Shown piece after piece: positions 45,483-57,400 of a DNA stretch of 64,000 bases (positions are counted from its first letter, which is position 1; the number at the start of each line of letters is the position of its first letter). Under the pieces are notes generated by a model. That model was given only the letters and a program-made list of their open reading frames with translations. It made no database searches and was not told the origin of the DNA. The DNA is taken from the NCBI GenBank assembly GCA_021234155.1, contig JAJEKV010000062.1, forward strand, positions 1,718,602 to 1,782,601, written 5' to 3'. The DNA is from Isoetes taiwanensis (taxonomy: Eukaryota > Streptophyta > Lycopodiopsida > Isoetales > Isoetaceae). A program made the translations under genes and the position numbers.

Positions 45483-45690
45483 CATTTTTTTTCTTTGAAT
45501 CGAATGGGACCTCATGGTAATCGAAGAACAGGCCATCTACCATCCAGGCTAAAAAGACAGTACATGTGAAAGCTACATAGAACGTACCTTGTTTGAAGTT
45601 TAGTTTGGTGTGCATCATATCCACAACATTTATAGTGTCATATGCATAAAGAAAGGCTCCAGAAAGTGTACCTCATCATAGAAGTAGCTC
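45238..45690. repeat. 240-bp tandem duplication
   Basis: 45238-45477 and 45478-45690 share TTTTTCTTTGAAT, GTAATC(A/G)AA, AAAAGACAGT, ATAGAACGTACCTT and GTGCATCATATCCACAACA at the same spacing. Each unit begins next to a SINE-like unit. Confidence 0.8.
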
Positions 45691-45815
45691 CCTGTAGACG
45701 ATATTCTTAGTGCACCTTGTTGTGTTATCTGGTGAGAGAAGGATGAGAACGTCATGTCTATTTCGCATGCGAGTAAGCGCCGTATATAGCTGGCCATGTG
45801 CAAACACTGGCAACT
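45676..45815 (-). pseudogene. Helitron helicase C-terminal fragment
   Basis: The minus strand reads PVFAHGQLYTALTRMRNRHD, then VLILLSPDN, ending in ELLL and TGA. 'HGQLY.ALSR...R..V..L' is helicase motif VI and the C-terminus of Helitron Rep/helicase, just the part missing from the copy at 20201-21451. There is no other part of the protein around. Short, but open. Confidence 0.75.
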
Positions 45816-46103
45816 ATTGAAAGTGGTTGAGTAAGATAATCGGAGGGGTAATTGCTGCCTGTGGATTGTCCCTCCCTTCTCGAGCGCTGCTAAGTGACCC
45901 ACGATCTCCCGGATTTGGGTATGGCCCTTCTCACTTAGGGTACATATGAGATCTATCAGTTCTGTAACTTTGGCATCTTTTTTGGCATTATTCTCTCCTG
46001 TCACTGTTACTACTTTTTCCCCCAAATCTGCCACATTTCCCAAGAACTGTCCCATCTGACCCATTTGTTGAACATTCCCAGACATTCCTGTCCCCTGTTC
46101 CAC
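45816..46103 (-). CDS. Possible unknown coding fragment
   Basis: Open minus-strand stretch with MSGNVQQMGQMGQFLGNVAD, then DAKVTELIDLICTLSEKGH and TQIREIVGHLAALEK, a helical, Met/Gln-rich protein. It then runs into the helicase fragment in a different frame. Likely a captured or decayed gene piece. Family not recognised. Confidence 0.3.
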
Positions 46104-46609
46104 AAATCAAAGCAGATCTTTCCTCCCCTTTTTTTTAATGTTTTCTAATTTTTTCACTGTACTGTGAAGCTATCAACAACTCTAACTGTAAACCTTCACA
46201 ACTATTCTATTTTCTGTCCACGAGTAGTGTGTATGGAAAACACCTGCAGCACTAGCATTACTATCACCGACGAACTCACCCAACCAGGATTCAAGAAGCA
46301 AAACCTCAGATTGAGAAACCACAGAAAAGATAGGTGTAAATATTTCTTCAGGGAAGAATCGGTTGTACACCAAACATTCCCACAGCCATGCACTCTCTCC
46401 TTCAAGCCATCCACAAGAGAATCTCTCCCCTTGGATCAGGATCGTGAAGAATTTCATGGTTTAGGGTAGAAGAGTTTCTGTGCTCCCGCCTGCGCTCCCG
46501 CCATCGGGTCTGATCAGATATCCCTTTCACTTCAGTCTTGAACAGCTTGCACCTTATTTGGATCCGGCGACACTCCCTTTCCCAAAAGAATGTGCCCTCA
46601 CTACCGTGT
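46104..46609. other. Intergenic, no gene recognised
   Basis: Short overlapping frames on both strands, none with a domain. Confidence 0.5.
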
Positions 46610-48446
46610 CTTGACCAGATTTTATGGCATTAAACCACGTATCTCAAAAGCTGGTATCTACAAGATGATCAATGATCTTGATGCAGCAATCCCAATGCAC
46701 AAACTGTGAGGGAGCTTAAGAAAAAAAAAGCTCCAAAAACCTGCAATATTTACGAATAGCACGCAGATAGTAGAAGAAGAAGAAGAAGAAGAAGAAAATT
46801 TTCCAAATGGTGTAGATGAAAGTACCTAACAATTGCAAATCGGAATCTGCTGGCTTAAGCTGGTCCAAGATGCTAAAGCCATTTATCTTGGAATCAAACG
46901 TAACAATGTAAAAGATACTTACCTCCTCTGCATATGAGATATCAGCTTAAGAATGGCTCGTTTCTAAAAAAAACTCAGCCTCATTCAAAAAAACGAAATA
47001 TTTGGCCTAAAGGTGTAAAATCAGTTATTAAAAAAAAAGTCACCGTGGCATTGGGGGGGAGGGGAGGCGGGAGAGAGGGGATGGGGAGGAATAAGTTTTT
47101 GATCGCCGTTAACAAAAAAAGGAATGCCAAAAACTTTACGTCCAAATTCATATGGAAAAATACATAAAGTTTTTCACCGCCAGAAAAATAATCAATAGTA
47201 ATGACCGTCAGATCATGAGATATGCCTATAATATGCCTCAAGATGCCCAAACCCACTCTCCCCCTAACGAATTGCCCCTTAACAAGGAGCAATCCAAAAA
47301 TACTCATCCCAAAAGCCACCATGCTGACATCGACATTCTACCTTTTTGTTGTACGAATACACCATTAAGGCCCGTTTTCCATAGCAGGAGCAAAATATGA
47401 TTGCCATATATCTTTACGTCAGTGTTTGAGACCGCCACATTGTATTTCTGGTATGTCTTCTGAAGAGCGCTTCCCCACTGCTACAAATAAGACTTGCCGC
47501 GTCCTCTTCAAGCATGGAGCATGATTTGAGGTAGAAATGAAGGAAGCACACTGGTTTTGATTGATGAAAGAAGTGTGTCTAATTTTATGGCGGGGGGTTT
47601 CCTCCGAAAGAAAATAAGACTGCTCGGTCATACGACAGCTTCATGAGACATATCTTGAACCTAGCCATGGAAAAACAATTTTGGTTTAGGACCTTATATG
47701 GCCACGATCGAATTGCTAAAATATAAGAATTGCAGCTCATGGAATAAGGGCCTAAACCTTTTAAATCGTATGTAACCCATTGCCTTTCATTCCACAACAG
47801 AATATAATGTTTGTTTGTTAGAAGTCAGCATGATGCCTCGTTGCCTTGTCATGCATATGGTCAATGCATTCTAGTTTAGGCTAGGACATTTCAATTGTTC
47901 ATTTTGATTAGATCCAGGATGTAATTGATCAATTTGATGAAGACATTTTGATTTTTACTCTTCTGTTAAAGCTTCCAACACTCCATGCAAAAAAAATGAA
48001 CCCCTGCAAAATGTGTCATCAAGTTGGACATAATATTTGACTGCAATTTAACTATTTTGATGTGCTTCTTAGATAATTTCCAATGTGATATGGAAGAGAT
48101 GTTTGAATTATATGAAGGCATTGTTATTGATAAGATTGAATAAGAAGAGTTCGATTATATAAGTGAACTCATTGGAGCTTCTATTGTATTGTTTACAATG
48201 GCCTTTACAAGAAGGGCATTTTTCTTATCAATAGTCCTAATTGCAATGACAATTTTGTAGTTCTCCCTTTTTCCCTCGAAAACCCTTCGGGGCGGGGGTT
48301 TTTTAACCCGGATAGTCATAAGTTTGTTGCGCTCCTTATGGGTCCCATAGGCCGATTGGCCTCAGTGGACGATAAAAAATCATTCTCATTCCCATCATTT
48401 TACTCATGTCTTGACGAAAAGGAATATAATTTCTATTTAATCTACA
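46610..48446 (+). repeat. Segmental duplication, copy 1
   Basis: Matches 50528-51566 in the same orientation. 46610-46851 and 47539-48446 are shared. 46852-47538 (687 bp) and 48268-48390 (123 bp) are found only here. The shared part includes a (GAA)n run that is longer here (46772-46798) than in copy 2. Confidence 0.9.
48268..48390 (-). repeat. Short dispersed element, copy 2 (123-bp insertion)
   Basis: Absent from the duplicate at about 51513-51520 (TCTCCCCATC), which shows the empty site. Here it is flanked by CCC on both sides. It shares the 3' hairpin CCCCGAAGGGTTTTCG and the core GGCCTATGGGACCCA with 16140-16262. Confidence 0.85.
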
Positions 48447-50527
48447 AGGCCTGGGCCTCTTTTGCAATTCCTTATTCCTTCTGCGAGGATAAGCTGAGGC
48501 TTATCCTTTGAGATGCTTGCGAGTGCTGGTGAGGTAGGCCGATGGTATTGGTATGGGACAATATCCCGTGTCCACCAACAGGCCAGTGAAAACAAGACAT
48601 CCAGCGGATACTGGGGTAGGTACAATAGGTACTTATCCGAGAGAGTTTTATGCAAGTATGATTAGATGAGCGTAGCTTGTCTAAGTAAGAATCGTGGGAG
48701 CGTTGGTGAGGTGAAACCCGTCACCGGTATGGGACAGTGAAGGATGTAGCCAACAGTCCGATGGCCGGGGTTCTTGTGATGCTTGCAGTTTCTCTCCGAT
48801 ACTGGATCCACCAGAGCGGGGGTTCTAGACGATGTACTGTCTAGATATGGCGGGGTGTATCTGCTTGGCAGATGCTATGGTGCGTGAGGTGGATTCCATA
48901 TGTGTATACCTACCGTCTGTCAGTTATTGCTTCATGTTGACACTACTAGTGGAAGCTTGTGCAGGCTGTTTGATAGCTGGCGGAGCATACGTGTGTGTTG
49001 GTTATCTTTTGTGTCATCTTGTTATCTGTATACGTGGCTTTCATGTATATAGCCTCGTAGGAGGCCGTACTTGTTCTGTGTACTCTGATGGTTTGATGTG
49101 AATACAAATCAAAATTTTTGGTACTAAAATTTTGGTTCGTAACAGTGGGCAAGAAATTTGAGGCAACTAAAAGGAACGCCCTATAGCATGCCATTACTCA
49201 AAACAAAGCTAAGTGAGCCATATAGATAAAAAAAATTATAAAGTTTTCTACTGTAGTAGAAGTGATGAAGAAAAGAAGCAAGAAAAGAAGACAAAAGATT
49301 AAACGTAGGTTCTGTATCGCTAGCTATAACAATCTCTAGAACCACCAAAATCAGGGCCACATAAATAAATTATGTTTACTTCTATGTGAAGATAACTACA
49401 AATATTGTTGTCAATCATTTGTTTGTGAATTGAAGCAAAGAGAATACTGGATGCAAACTATGTTACCCTTCCACTCTATGTCTCATGCATAACAAATGGA
49501 CAAATCCAAATCCACATGCAGCAAATTTGACAGGGTCTAAGCTCTCGTATAAATCCCTTTTTGTATTCCCAATCCTGGGGCTTTACATTCCAAATCTTGC
49601 AAGACATTTATACTCAAACATACTTAGTGCTAAAATGAGCTTTAGGAGCTCATGACCTAATACATCTCCAGCCTAAAGATTGTCTAACTTTGAAGCAAAA
49701 GTACAAAGAAATAGGACTCGGGCTCAATCCTGTCAATCTCTCAGAATCTGTGGTATGTGACAGTGAACTTGTCGCAAATGGACACCATTGATTTGAAAGT
49801 GGATACAAAAATTGAGCCGTGTAATCTAATGTTGGATACATAAGGATAGTGCATGATTGTAAAACGTTGGACATACTAATACATACTATTTATATAGAAT
49901 GTTAAATATTGTTTATAGGAATGCCAACACATCTTCTAATGATTTGTAGGCACATTAAAGTATGCTTCAATGAATGTTTAAGACATCTGAACTCACATTA
50001 CTACTTATATAGAATGTTAGATATTGTTTACAGGAATGCCAACACATCTTCTAATGATTTCTAGGCACATTAAAGTATGCTTCAATGAATGTTTAAGACA
50101 TCTGAACTCACATTTGGCATCATTGTACACAGCAAGCGATGTAAGACCAAATAAGGGAAAAAGTTCAGAATGCCCAGATAATCAAGTATGCAATTTATAT
50201 TTAGAAAATGAGACAAATTACTAAATTGGTACCTTCTTTGCTTTGCATTTTCTATAGTGCTACGAATCCTTGGACCCTGATAGATTGAGTTAAAATAATT
50301 GGTCAAACTGCCTGATAGATTTGAGTCCAAGAAGACTGGCTAAAACACTTGCATGTCATTCACCCGTTTAGAAAGTTTTATATGCCAGAGATTGATCCTA
50401 AGAAGGCTTGCCAGAACAAACCACTTTTAAAAGCTTGTAAAGGATCTGCAAGACTCCCAATAAAATCCAGACTCTATAAAGTGCTCCAGCACTTCTTATA
50501 GATCAGAGGAACCCATGAAATAATCTA
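48447..50527. other. Spacer between duplication copies; LTR-like part and 116-bp tandem duplication
   Basis: 48480-49145 is less AT-rich, with T/G-rich sequence ending in GGTTCGTAACA, and looks like the end of an old LTR. No partner was found in the window and no clear start, so it is only a suspicion. 49886-50001 and 50002-50115 are tandem copies (TATATAGAATGTTA(A/G)ATATT). No gene. Confidence 0.4.
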
Positions 50528-51566
50528 CTTGACCAGATTTTATGGCATTAAACCACGTATCTCAAAAGCTGGTATCTACAAGATGATCAACGATCTTGAT
50601 GCAGCAATCCCAATGCACAAACTGTGAGGGAGCTTAAGGAAAAAAAAAGCTCCAAAAGCCTGCAATATTTACGAATAGCACGCAGATAGTAGAAGAAGAA
50701 GAAGAAAATTTTCCAAATGGTGTAGATGAAAGTACCTAACAATTGCAAATCAGAATCTGCAGGAAGCACAATGGTTTTGATTGATGAAAGAAGCATGTCT
50801 AATTTTATGGCGGGGGGATTCCCCTGAAAGAAAATAAGACTGCTCGGTCATATGGCAGCTTCATGAGACATATCTTGAACCTAGCCATGGAAAAACAATT
50901 TTGGTTTTAGGACCTTATATGGCCACGATCGAATTGCTAAAATATAAGAATTGCAGCTCATGGAATAAGGGCCTAAACCTTTTAAATCGTATGTAACCCA
51001 TTGCCTTTCCTTCCACAACAGAATATAATGTTTGTTAGAAGTCAGCATGATGCCTCGTTGCCTTGTCATGCATATGGTCAATGCATTCTAGTTTAGGCTA
51101 GGACATTTCAATTGTTCATTTTGATTAGATCCAGGATCTAATTGATCAATTTGATGAAGACGTTTTGATTTTTACTCTTCTGTTGATGAAGACATTTTGA
51201 TTTTTACTCTTCTGTTAAAGCTTCCAACGCTCCATGCAAAAAAAATGAACCCCTGCAAAATGTGACATCAAGTTGGACATAATATTCGACTACAATTTAA
51301 CTATTTTGATGTGCTTCTTAGATAATTTCCAATGTGATATGGAAGAGATGTTTGAATTATATGAAGGCATTGTTATTGATAAGATTGAATAAGAAGAGTT
51401 TGATTATATAAGTGAACTCATTGGAGCTTCCATTGTATTGTTTACAATGGCCTTTACAAAAAGGGCATTTTTCTTATCAATAGTCCTAATTGCAATGACA
51501 ATTTTGTAGTTCTCCCCATCCTTTTACTCGTGTCTTGACGAAAAGGAATATAATTTCTATTTAATC
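50528..51566 (+). repeat. Segmental duplication, copy 2
   Basis: Second copy of 46610-48446 without the two copy-1-specific segments. It carries a small internal tandem duplication (GATGAAGAC(G/A)TTTTGATTTT, about 51154-51210) not in copy 1. Confidence 0.9.
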
Positions 51567-52701
51567 TACCTAAAAATAGCACGTAAATACCTCTTTGTTA
51601 ATAATTTTCATCCATCCATATATTGGTGCCATGCATTGGTGGCCCTTTCGGCACGTCGAAGGCATTGCAGGAAATTGCTAATGAGTTAAAACATAGTTTT
51701 TCATTATTTAGGCTTATGAAAATGATAACCTCAAGAGGAATTCAAACAATCCATTGTGTGTTACATATAAGCCAACATCCATTGTATTAGTATCGACATA
51801 CTATTGATCAATACATTGCAGACTATACGCCACCACCATTGCAGAATATATGGAACAAATTTGGATGGTTGGACAACAATAGGAATCATAGCTCAAAAGA
51901 TCTCAAGCTTCGAACAGGTCATGCTTGAGTCGACCCGCTATAAAAGTCTGTAAAAGTCATTGAGACTGCTGTCGATTTTCTAATCCCAATGGCTGCAGAG
52001 AGGAAGCGATTTGAGATCTGAGCTCTGATCAGGTCGGATCGAGCTTCCCAACTTACTCCACAATAACTGATTTGACACCCAAAATCTAGAATATAAACGT
52101 TTCCCACCTAAGGAATAATTCTGATTGCTCGAGCATAATGCACTTTAGCAGAATGATGTACATTCTAGAGTGCTTCTATATGTAGTTCTAGATGCAATAT
52201 ATGACTCCTTTTCATCAATTGAGCAAGCAATATAGCAACAAGGTAGTGAAGAGTAGTCATATTCTGAATCTTTCAAAAGTAGAAGCTAATCAGACACATA
52301 TAGAAGCCACAGATCAACAATTATTCTGTCCCTAAACTACTACGGCATTCAGATTTTAATAAAGCAATCAAAATAAATTTTCTGAAGACAAATACCTAAT
52401 CTTTTTTTTATATATATATATTATAATAAAAATATAAAGCAGACAACATCAAGAGAGGCCTTCATAAAAATCCCTTCAGGTTGTTATCAATGACATAAGG
52501 GCGTAGGAGCAATACCATCACCATAAGATCAGCTAATCTATTGGTTTGGACTAGATCCATCCAACTCAACAATCATGAAGCACCACATGAGGATCACATA
52601 ACAGTAAACACGACTTTGTTTCCTAGAACTAGACAGATTAAAGACATGATGCAGGCATGAATCACTTACACATTGAAGCGGGTTTACCAAGCTAGTATTT
52701 T
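51567..52701. other. Intergenic, no gene recognised
   Basis: AT-rich, with a poly-T/(TA)n tract at 52404-52435. Nothing else seen. Confidence 0.5.
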
Positions 52702-54404
52702 TGTGACGTTCCAGCACAGTATACGGTCCCAGGACGTATACTGTACTGCCTCGTCACGCGTACACGCCACCCCGACTGACGTGTACGCCGACGTGTAGCC
52801 AGGCTAGTAGCCCCTAGGGGGCAACTTGCTAGGTATGTGCATTTCTTATTAATGTGCACATGCACATTTATTATTTCCATGTGGGCACAATTAGGTGCAC
52901 ACATTTCCATGTGGGCACATTTGGGTGCACACATTTCCATGTGGGCACATTTGAGTGCACACATTTCCATGTGGGCACATTTAGGTGCACACATTTCCAT
53001 GTGGGCCCATTTGGGTGCACACATTTCCATGTGGGCACATTTGGCCACCTAGCCATTAAAGGCAAGTGGCCACATGCCTAAAGGGGATAATTGGAAACCC
53101 TAGCCTAACCCCTTGCCTATTTAAGTAGGAGAGCCCTAACTTGCCCATTTTCGTTCCTAGGGTTTTAGAACTCTGTTTTGGCTGCCTCAAGAGCCAAAAC
53201 CGCCTCCCAGACTCTGCCTGAGAGAATTGCACCATTAGTTCCCTTGATTCGAGCATTTTAGCAGGATGGTCGAACTCAGGTCAGGAGGAGCAACTCAAGG
53301 ATCAGGTATTGGGTCAATTCAATAGCCTAAACCCTCTTTTAGCCATAGAATCAGTAGGTTTAGCCTATTAAATTGCCCATAGCAGCCCTCTAGATCTCTA
53401 GATACCATACTCTAACTAAAGAACCTAACTCTATAATATAGATTAGATATAGTTCTTTAGTTCTTCTGTGATGTATGTGGATGATGTATCTCTATGAACT
53501 CCTTGTATTGGGAAGGGGGGTAGAGACCTAAAGCTTGGTAGTAGATGCTCCTAGATTAGCCTCTCTAGCACACTATAGATTGGCTTTGTGTACAAGAACC
53601 ACACCTGGTTGTGGGTGAAGGGGCCAGACTGGCTAAGAAGGAGATTCATGTTCTGACTCTTGAACGATCCCTATGGTGTGTTAGTGCTACCGGGGATCAT
53701 TGTGACTAGGTCTAATGGCTTGCCACTGAGTGCGGGCAAGGCATGGGCTCGACACCCGTGGGGTGGGGTTCACCTTCCAGTGGGTTCAGTCGAATAAGGG
53801 CAGTGGCCCTCTAGTCACCTTGAGTCAGCATGTAGATCTCTGGAGGGAGTGATCCCTACCGCTCCATCGGGCTGGGGAGATGCAACCCGGGGAATAGCCC
53901 CCTTTGGCTATGCGCCGGGCGAGCTTCTGATCCAGTCCCAACACTTTTCAGCCTACTCGACGCAAAGTGTGCCTGAGGAGAAGGCGGATGGGTGGACACC
54001 CAATGCCATGTTCTTATGCCAGCCAAATCCATTGCCATGAATTGCATGCGCAATGAACTCTGAGGCCAAAGCCGTCATGTCATCCCTTCGAAGTCCGAGC
54101 CATTTTTGGGTAGGATTTCCCATATGTATTGTCGATCTTTATCTATGCAGATGTTGATGGACCACCAACCGAGGTGGATATGTGATGTTGATGTATGTAC
54201 TCTTGTGTATGTTTATGCTTCCAGCGGCTAGGTAGGCCCCGAGGGAGTTATGGGGTAAATGACCCTTCCTCTTCCCACTTTGGAACCCGATTCACGGTTG
54301 CGGTGTTATGGAGGGCCCTAAAAGATGTCGGCATGGAGCTGGTATGGGGGATGAACTCTGTTTGCATCACGGTGAGTGCACATTATCACAGTAGGGGCGT
54401 CACA
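52702..54404 (+). mobile_element. Long terminal repeat 1 of an LTR retrotransposon
   Basis: Starts TGTGACGTTCC and ends CGTCACA, short inverted ends typical of LTRs. About 1.70 kb, matching 60437-62153. A TATA-like TATTTAAG is at 53118-53125. The first half is almost identical to the other LTR, the second half clearly less so. Confidence 0.9.
52877..53042. repeat. 30-bp minisatellite inside LTR 1
   Basis: Six units with TTCCATGTGGGCACA and GGTGCACACA. The period is a multiple of three, so apparent repeat proteins appear in several frames on both strands; they are artefacts of the repeat. Confidence 0.9.
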
Positions 54405-57400
54405 ATTTTCTTGGAGACCCAAATGAACTTTAGCTATATTAAATTGAATTTATAGTGTTTACTAGAAATGGCCTACAAAAAAGATGTTCATGGAGTTCGT
54501 TGTATTTTAGGAATTCTATTCAACTATGTAAAGGATCCCAAGCACCGCAAGACTTCATGAGTGGATATGAAAAAATGAAGCGGGCATAGAGATAGAAAAG
54601 CATGTATAATGTTAATCTTCCTCGCATTGAAATCCCGGTGAGCATCGATGCAGCGTTAGCATCATGAGCTAGGGCTAGAGGGCATAATCTTCCGTCGGCG
54701 AAAAGTCATGGCGACATGTTGAGGAGATATAAGCGGAGGAAGACCTCCGCGACCTTGCAGCCCAGCCGGCTCAAGCTTTGAAGGGAATGTCATGCAACGT
54801 CAACAAAAGGAGCAACCAAGCTAGGCAACCACGAAGCACCTAAGAATGACGGGGCGAGCTTCCGGCTCCCTTGCACCGGCGGAGAACTTTCATCGGTTCA
54901 AAAGTAGGGAGACCATGAGGGGGAGGAGCGCATATCGGGGAACATCTCCGACTTGAAGGCCTATATCAGCATTAGGGGCAAGATCAAGGAGGAGAATATT
55001 CTACTCGAACAAAATTCGGACCTTTGCAAAACACCTAGAAACCAAAGGAAGGGCGACCTTTACGTGTCGGCCAAGGAGGGAGGAGAGGCGAATGGATAGG
55101 ACCCAAAGGGCCGGAGGAGAGCGACTTAGCCAGCGAAGGTACAAATCCGCGCCAAAGGCGACTAGAAGGAGCCATGGTAGAGGCAAGGGAGATGACCACA
55201 CTTCCAGGCACAATAGAGGCACCTCGGAATGAAGCAAAGCCCAAGCAACAGGAGTCGCACTCAGAAATTCAACCTACGGAGGAATGACAATGCCCCCACC
55301 CACCAGATCATCTCGAGCTTGAAGACATTCAAGAATGCCCGACTGCAACAGCCAGGTGACCCTACTCAAGCGATCAATGGCACCGCACATCGGCAACCTT
55401 GCAACGACACACTGCATATAGGGATGTTGAGCGGTCACCGCATTCCTCACGACGAACATACACATTAAGGAGAAGCATCTTTTTCAAGGGATCACATCGA
55501 CGAACACTCTTCGCAAATTGGCGTGACGAGGTCGGATCAGACATGAAGCTCAACAATAGTAGCAGCATCTCAAGGAATTCCGGAGTCAACCAGAACGAAG
55601 AAGATGCAGCAAAACCGAAGAATCAAACGCGATCGAGGAGGGGAAACCCTAAAGGAGTATAAACATTTAAGTAGATATTCGTAGTTGTTTTGAAAAAGTG
55701 GCTGAATTAAAAATCCCAATGTAAATGCGTATATGTCTATTGTATATCTCGGGTGCTCACAGATATAGTGGAGAAACATGAGTTTAAAGTCATGTTTTAC
55801 GGATTTAGCGCTTAGATCAGGAAGCTCCTTCACTTCGACTACCAAAGGAGGAAGCAAGGAGTCACAACTATAGCCCAAGACCAAAATGGAAGAGCAAGTA
55901 CGAGGGAGAACGACGACGAGGCCAAGCAAAAACGACTCCAAACACTTCGAAATGCCCTCAAGCGTAAGACCTTTCGGCCACCCAATGTTAGAATAAGAGA
56001 CAACAGGTCATGTCAAGATCATCAACACGGCCGCGAGGACATCGTCGGGCGCAACACTACCTCTTGTAGCGGTGGCGGCACTTGACGAACCTATGACATG
56101 AGTAGCCTCAACAATGGAAGGAGGAACGCCCGACATCAACAAAGCCAACTAAGAAGGCAACATCTCGACAACCATAATTCCAACTTGTGGTAATATAGGG
56201 TGATGCGCTATGACACGTGTATTAGATGGAGATGCACTTACGAAAGGCATAGCGAGGAGATATGCCTCCAACAACTAGGTGATGGCTTAAAAATTCCGCA
56301 ACTCCTACCGGTAATTAGAAGAGAAGAAGCCCGATCATATCTCCGACAGGTGGTGCGTCAAGCCCAAAGTAGAAGCATTCGACATCTTAACGACAAGGAT
56401 AGCAACTGAAGCACCTTGGCAAAAGAGAGTTCAAGCCGGGCTATTCAACGACAAGAGTATATCTAAGGCAAGTACTTCTTCAACTCAAGGGTCAAGCTGC
56501 ACGGATATAGGGACCCATCACCCCACAACAGCCGCCCGGGAGGAGGAGAGCCATGATGCTTTACTTGTCGGAAGGACCGACATGCATAGAGGGACAAAGG
56601 TCGAACCGAAAAGCTGGAGAAGTGCTAGCAACCGACTTCCACGAAGCTCCCTAGAGGCAAGCGGGAAGATCCAAACTGACGAGCACAATCAAAGCCACCG
56701 GAAGGCACCTCAAGACAAGAAGACGGCATAGCACCGTGGAACGTGACAACGTCCCGCCATGTGATCGAGGGGATCAAACAAAGAAGATTGAAGCTTCGAT
56801 GGAGAAGCAACTAGGGTGAGGCGAGGCAAGCCGATGACTTTGCACGCCGGACTTGCATGCAACTTGGTGAACAGGATGGGCGATTCAAAAGAACAAGCTG
56901 CAGAAGAGAACAACTCGGAGGAGTATAGCCAAAGGAAGCGCCAAGACAACCTCAAGAGCCTCAAATAGCTTCAAGTATCATGAAGGAGGAACAATTATTG
57001 CTCGAGAACGGGGATCGAAGCGGGCCAAAATGTCGAAGCATCAACGACTAGCAAAGCATGTGTGCCATAAGCAAACAAACATCGGAGGACCCAAGTATAT
57101 CAACAAGTTACCCCGGAGTATGAGCCGACGTACAAATAGGAGGATATAGATCATCAACACTATTACACGGGAGGAACACCGATGACATCGCCAAGGAGTA
57201 GGTGTGCAACTCGAAGGGAGGCACAAGGGGGACCTAATAGTTCTAGTAGTAATTGCAATTAGGTAAGCTATATGTTTTGCATGTATAGTTCCCTTGTTAT
57301 TCCTTCCCTCCCATAGCATAACAGATCAAAGGAAGAGATGTCAGGCAATTTGCAGGGGTGAAGCAATCAACACCCTCAACACTCTTCGGGCAACACGATA

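Noticed and set aside
48480-49145. Solo LTR
   Set aside because: Only an end-like sequence (GTAACA) is suggestive; no matching start, target duplication or second copy in the window.
52692-53048. Repeat protein of the type HMEMCAPKCA in several frames
   Set aside because: Produced by the 30-bp minisatellite in the LTR; open on both strands because the unit length is divisible by three.
54900-57300. Protein-coding genes in the GC-richer part of the LTR element's internal region
   Set aside because: Frames are under 125 codons, overlap on both strands and show no domain.
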